In this document: positions 5,713 to 8,562 of the stretch, piece by piece
How the letters are laid out: each line of letters begins with the position of its first letter
Numbering within the stretch: position 1 is the stretch's first letter
From: Actinomycetes bacterium
GTDB lineage: Bacteria; Actinomycetota; Acidimicrobiia; Acidimicrobiales; Palsa-688
Direction of reading: 5' to 3'
Assembly: GCA_021808425.1 (NCBI GenBank)
Contig: JAKBBS010000144.1
Coordinates: forward strand, 1-8,562
Length of the DNA: 8,562 nt
Translations under genes and position numbers: made by a program
Notes under the pieces: model-generated
The model's input: the letters and a program-made list of their open reading frames with translations, nothing else
What the model was told of the DNA's origin: nothing
The model's database searches: none

Positions 5713-6477
5713 GTGACTACGGTTCGTTCCTCACGTCGAAGTATTGTGCGGATCCGTTCCCTCATCACCGGACGTGATCCTGACAGCACGAGCAGCCATC
5801 GTGACGTCGCGAGCGGCGGAATAAGGGCAGCGGTATTAGGCGCAGGTGACGGTCTGCTCACGAACGTCTCGCTGGTGCTCGGCGTAGCTGGGGCGTCGGC
5901 GGCGTCAGCCACCGTGCGTCTCGCCGGAGTCGCCGGGCTTCTCGCCGGTTCGTTCTCGATGGCGGCGGGGGAGCTACTCTCGGTGCAGGTGCAAAGGGAG
6001 ATGGCCCTGCACGAGCTAGACGTGGAGCGGCGCGAGCTTTCGGAGTATCCGGACGCTGAGTTGCGCGAACTGGCGGCGATGTACAGGGCGAGGGGCGTTC
6101 CCTACGACGATGCCATGACCGTCGCACGGATCCTTTCCGCCGACGAGAACGTCGCTTTGGACACCCACGCGAGGCTGGAGCTGGGGATCCATCCCGACGA
6201 GGCGGGCTCCCCGCTCAAGCCGGCGATCTTCTCGTTCGTATCTTTCGCTGTGGGGGCGCTCATCCCGCTCATGCCCTGGTTCGTCGTGTCGGGTACGGCC
6301 GCGGTGATCGGCTCGATCGTGCTCGGCGCGCTGATGGCCATCGGGCTCGGTGCCCTCACAGGCGTCATGTCGGGACGGCCGGTCGCGAAGATGGCGGCGC
6401 GACAGTTGGCGGTGGCGTTGGTTGCTGCCGGCGTGACCTTCGCGATCGGGCATCTGCTCGGGGCGGGTGGCGGCTGA
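5713..6477 (+). CDS. VIT1/CCC1-family iron/manganese transporter
   Basis: 254 residues. After a basic 30-residue N-terminus comes the family opening HRDVASGGIRAAVLGAGDGLLTNVS, split here as HRDVASGG then GIRAAVLGAGDGLL, in helix 1 (about 37-60, D46). Helix 2 (about 67-93) carries M83 and E87. A charged cytoplasmic segment (94-167) holds a glutamate cluster (E97, E101, E105, E108, E111) and AAMYRARG, as in the metal-binding domain of the family. Helices 3-5 follow at about 170-190, 195-220 and 228-250. Such proteins move Fe2+ or Mn2+ out of the cytoplasm, as proton antiporters in characterised members. GTG 5713 is chosen because the next upstream codons are in the AT-rich promoter island. The kinase-like gene follows at once in the same direction, suggesting co-transcription. 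Confidence 0.92.
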   Translation: MTTVRSSRRSIVRIRSLITGRDPDSTSSHRDVASGGIRAAVLGAGDGLLTNVSLVLGVAGASAASATVRLAGVAGLLAGSFSMAAGELLSVQVQREMALHELDVERRELSEYPDAELRELAAMYRARGVPYDDAMTVARILSADENVALDTHARLELGIHPDEAGSPLKPAIFSFVSFAVGALIPLMPWFVVSGTAAVIGSIVLGALMAIGLGALTGVMSGRPVAKMAARQLAVALVAAGVTFAIGHLLGAGGG

Positions 6478-6518
6478 CGGTCCCTCGCACTCCGTGGGCC
6501 GAGCTGCGAGTCGGGGAG

Positions 6519-7964
6519 ATGCTCTCACAAGGCGGCGAGGGTTCGGTTTACCAGCTGCCGCTGCAGCCGCATCTTGTGTTCAAGTCGTACCGCTCGCCAA
6601 CGGACCGAAGCGACCTCGACCGACTCGTGTCGTGGCCGGGGCGTTTGGCGCCCGCCGACGAGGCAACGGTTCGCGCTGCCTCTGCGTGGCCGACGTCTGT
6701 CGTGTCGGGAGCGGCGGGCGAGGTCGTCGGGATCCTCATGCCGCGAGCGCCGAGGAGATTCTCGCTTCGACACTCCGACGGCCAGAGGCGACTTGCGACG
6801 TTGAGCTACCTGACCTGCGACCCGGCGAGGCCTGCCAAGGCGTACGGGCTGACCGTGCCCCCGGCGTGCGGTCCGGGGCGCTTCGGGATAGTCCTGGCGC
6901 TGGCGCGCCTACTCGCTGCCTTCGAGTCGGCCACCCCCACGGTGTCGCACGGGGACCTGTCCACGAAGAACGTCCTGTGGTCGCTTGAACGCGAGCCCGA
7001 GGTGTACGTGATCGACTGCGACTCGGCGGACTTGCACTGCTCTGAAGGTGACGTTTCGCCGCTCGGAGCACTGCCGGATCGTTCACGTCGAAGGGCGATG
7101 ACACCCAACTGGGACGATCCTGCCGTCGAGAAAGGCCGCAATCCGACCGCCGCCACGGACCGCTATTCGCTCGGCCTGATCTTCTTGCGCGTCGCGGGCG
7201 CAGCGAACTTCCCGATCCAGTCGTTCCAGCGACGCGACGGCCGGGTCCGCGTCGAGTTCCCGGTGCCGTCCGGCCCGGCGTCGCGCGCTCTCATCGCCGC
7301 CAACAGCGAGGTCTGGAGGCTGTGCGCTAGGGCTCTCAGCGTCGAAGCTCCACACGAAAGGCCTCGCGCGCTCGACTGGATCGACGCGCTGGTGGAAGTG
7401 ACCGCTTCGCTGGCGGACTCCGCTCCGCTGTCTAGGTTCTCGCGTGGAGCTTCACGAATACCGCTTCGGGCAGGGACGCCGTCCACGCCGGGGACGCCGG
7501 ACGCTCTCCTAACGTCGGATCCGCCAGTGGCTGGCGAGCACGTCAGCGACGTCCTCGTCGAGGTGAGAGAGGTATCGCAGCGTGGCCCAGGTCGAGCCGA
7601 CAGGTCACCCCTGGGGCTCTCCGACGACCTCGACGACCGAGACGTTTCAGCCGCTTTAGACGACACCGGCGCCGAAGGTGTACAAGCGCGGTGGTCTTCG
7701 GACGCGGCGAGCCTGCGATTCCAAACCGCCGCAGTAGCGGTCGCCCTCTGGCGTTGGTGGCTGGACGCCCACCGAGCCTCGCTGTCGGCGCTGCGCGGGA
7801 GCTACCCGCGGATCGGTCTTGACCGAGGCCCCGAGGCGGAGAGTCCCGGCAGGCTCAAGGCGAGCGGAGCGGCGAGCCTGGCAGCGCTTTTGGTGCTCGA
7901 CCTTGTGATCGTCGGCCTGGCCGTGGGCTTCGGGGCGGTCCTCATATCGCCGTTGGTGCGCTGA
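6519..7964 (+). CDS. Membrane-tethered protein-kinase-like protein, TerY-P/YegI-type context
   Basis: 481 residues from ATG 6519. Kinase hallmarks in order: glycine-rich loop LSQGGEGSVY (2-11), lysine K22 in LVFKSY, catalytic loop HGDLSTKN (D146, N151), metal-binding VIDCDSAD (D166, in place of DFG), PNWDDPA in the APE region, and ATDRYSLGLIF (D214). All residues needed for phosphotransfer seem present. Residues about 300-400 are a Pro/Asp/Ser/Arg-rich linker. A hydrophobic helix at about 452-478 lies almost at the C-terminus, which would tether the kinase to the inner face of the membrane. ATG 6519 falls inside the conserved region (VGEMLSQGGEG), so the true start is probably upstream, perhaps CTG 6474. 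The next gene encodes a TerY-like vWA protein, the usual partner of this kinase type. No Zn-ribbon or helix-hairpin-helix tail was seen. Confidence 0.85.
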   Translation: MLSQGGEGSVYQLPLQPHLVFKSYRSPTDRSDLDRLVSWPGRLAPADEATVRAASAWPTSVVSGAAGEVVGILMPRAPRRFSLRHSDGQRRLATLSYLTCDPARPAKAYGLTVPPACGPGRFGIVLALARLLAAFESATPTVSHGDLSTKNVLWSLEREPEVYVIDCDSADLHCSEGDVSPLGALPDRSRRRAMTPNWDDPAVEKGRNPTAATDRYSLGLIFLRVAGAANFPIQSFQRRDGRVRVEFPVPSGPASRALIAANSEVWRLCARALSVEAPHERPRALDWIDALVEVTASLADSAPLSRFSRGASRIPLRAGTPSTPGTPDALLTSDPPVAGEHVSDVLVEVREVSQRGPGRADRSPLGLSDDLDDRDVSAALDDTGAEGVQARWSSDAASLRFQTAAVAVALWRWWLDAHRASLSALRGSYPRIGLDRGPEAESPGRLKASGAASLAALLVLDLVIVGLAVGFGAVLISPLVR

Positions 7965-8024
7965 GCCGGCCAAGCCCCGACGAAGCGCCGGGGGCGCAAT
8001 GTCCGATAATGCGCCGATCACCGC

Positions 8025-8030
8025 TAGCTT
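8025..8030 (+). promoter_or_regulatory. Possible -10 box (TAGCTT) for the vWA gene
   Basis: TAGCTT lies nine bases before ATG 8040. GAAGGA (8031-8036) is also present three bases before the ATG, so either a leaderless or a weakly led start is possible. The 75-base gap from the kinase gene holds no convincing terminator; transcription may also read through from upstream. Confidence 0.3.
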
Positions 8031-8039
8031 GAAGGACCG

Positions 8040-8562
8040 ATGACGATCGCAGAGCCGACAGTCGACGCCGGGGAGCGGTACTCGGTGTTCCCGTTCTACA
8101 TCTGTATGGACGTATCCGAGTCGATGTCCGGCGACCCGATAAGCGCAGTCAACAAGCAGCTCCCCCTCCTCCGAGCCAGCATCGGAGGGGACCCGGCCGT
8201 GGCGGAAGTGATCAGAGTCGCGATAATCACCTTCTCCGACACCGCCACGAGCGTGCTCCCACTGAGCGACTTGAGCATGGTCGACGCAATACCCGAGCTC
8301 GCAGCGAGGGGTCGGACTTCGTACGCGGCGGCTTTCGAACACGTGCACAAGGTGATCGAGTCCGACTACCTGGCGGGGCGCTCCGCCGGTGAGCGGTGGT
8401 ACCGGCCGGCGGTGATCCTCATCTCGGACGGCCGACCGACCGACGAGGCCGGACGCTGGCAGGCGGCCCTGTCGAGGCTCACCGACCCGTCCTGGAAACG
8501 ACGGCCCAACATCTTGGCGTTCGGCTTCGGTGACGCGGACCCTGCCGTGCTGTCCACCGTCA
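8040..8562 (+). CDS. TerY/YegL-like von Willebrand factor A domain protein (3' end cut by window)
   Basis: The first 174 codons are present. The vWA fold is clear: the MIDAS metal site is formed by D24-x-S26-x-S28 in ICMDVSESMSG, T93 in GRTSYAAAF, and D130 in ILISDGRPTD. Strand VIRVAIITFSDTA and the start of the last visible strand (NILAFGFGDAD) match TerY/YegL-type proteins, which are soluble and typically about 200-230 residues, so roughly 30-60 residues are probably missing. In the TerY-P triad such a protein acts with a PP2C phosphatase and a protein kinase in a stress-linked phosphorylation switch; a binding or scaffolding role is the family expectation. ATG 8040 follows AAGGA. Directly downstream of the kinase-like gene. 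Confidence 0.92.
   Translation, partial: MTIAEPTVDAGERYSVFPFYICMDVSESMSGDPISAVNKQLPLLRASIGGDPAVAEVIRVAIITFSDTATSVLPLSDLSMVDAIPELAARGRTSYAAAFEHVHKVIESDYLAGRSAGERWYRPAVILISDGRPTDEAGRWQAALSRLTDPSWKRRPNILAFGFGDADPAVLSTV

Noticed and set aside
6467..6988. Plus-strand frame from GTG 6467 overlapping the transporter stop
   Set aside because: It leaves the kinase frame and shows no kinase or other motifs; the kinase frame carries all conserved residues.
7985..7997. Hairpin GCGCC-GGG-GGCGC after the kinase gene
   Set aside because: Only five base pairs and no T-run follows, so it is not called a terminator.
7656..8348. 230-codon minus-strand frame
   Set aside because: It overlaps both the kinase and the vWA genes on the other strand, which have recognisable motifs.

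Overview
The window is GC-rich, with G or C in most third codon positions, frequent GTG starts, and promoters that look like bare TANNNT -10 boxes. This fits an actinobacterium (Actinomycetota). An environmental lineage such as Acidimicrobiia is possible, but that is a guess from gene content and style and not a placement.

Layout from left to right: (1) A single-pass membrane protein with a four-cysteine extracytoplasmic part, possibly continuing off the left edge (39-533, +). (2) A complete tRNA-Gly(GCC) (579-651, +), followed by about 565 bases without a convincing gene and with a perfect 11-bp tandem repeat. (3) A minus-strand SnoaL-like/methyltransferase fusion (1218-2216). (4) A divergent EAL-HDOD signalling protein (about 2597-3829, +). 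(5) A probable 46-residue small protein (3855-3995, +). (6) An amidase-signature hydrolase (4092-5588, +). (7) An AT-rich promoter island and a VIT1/CCC1-type iron/manganese transporter (5713-6477, +). (8) A membrane-tethered protein-kinase-like protein (about 6519-7964, +). (9) The first 174 codons of a TerY/YegL-like von Willebrand A protein cut by the right edge (8040 onward, +).

The most interesting part is the right third. A kinase-like protein followed by a TerY-like vWA protein is two thirds of the known TerY-P (YegI/YegK/YegL-like) kinase-phosphatase-vWA triad. The kinase here is anchored by a C-terminal membrane helix and sits directly behind a metal transporter. The PP2C phosphatase expected in such triads is not in the window and could lie beyond the right edge. 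A second pattern is that four plus-strand genes have a TANNNT hexamer 7-9 bases before the start codon, consistent with leaderless transcription.

The left and middle parts look like independent chromosomal genes with no shared pathway. No insertion sequence, CRISPR array, integrase or clear terminator was seen.
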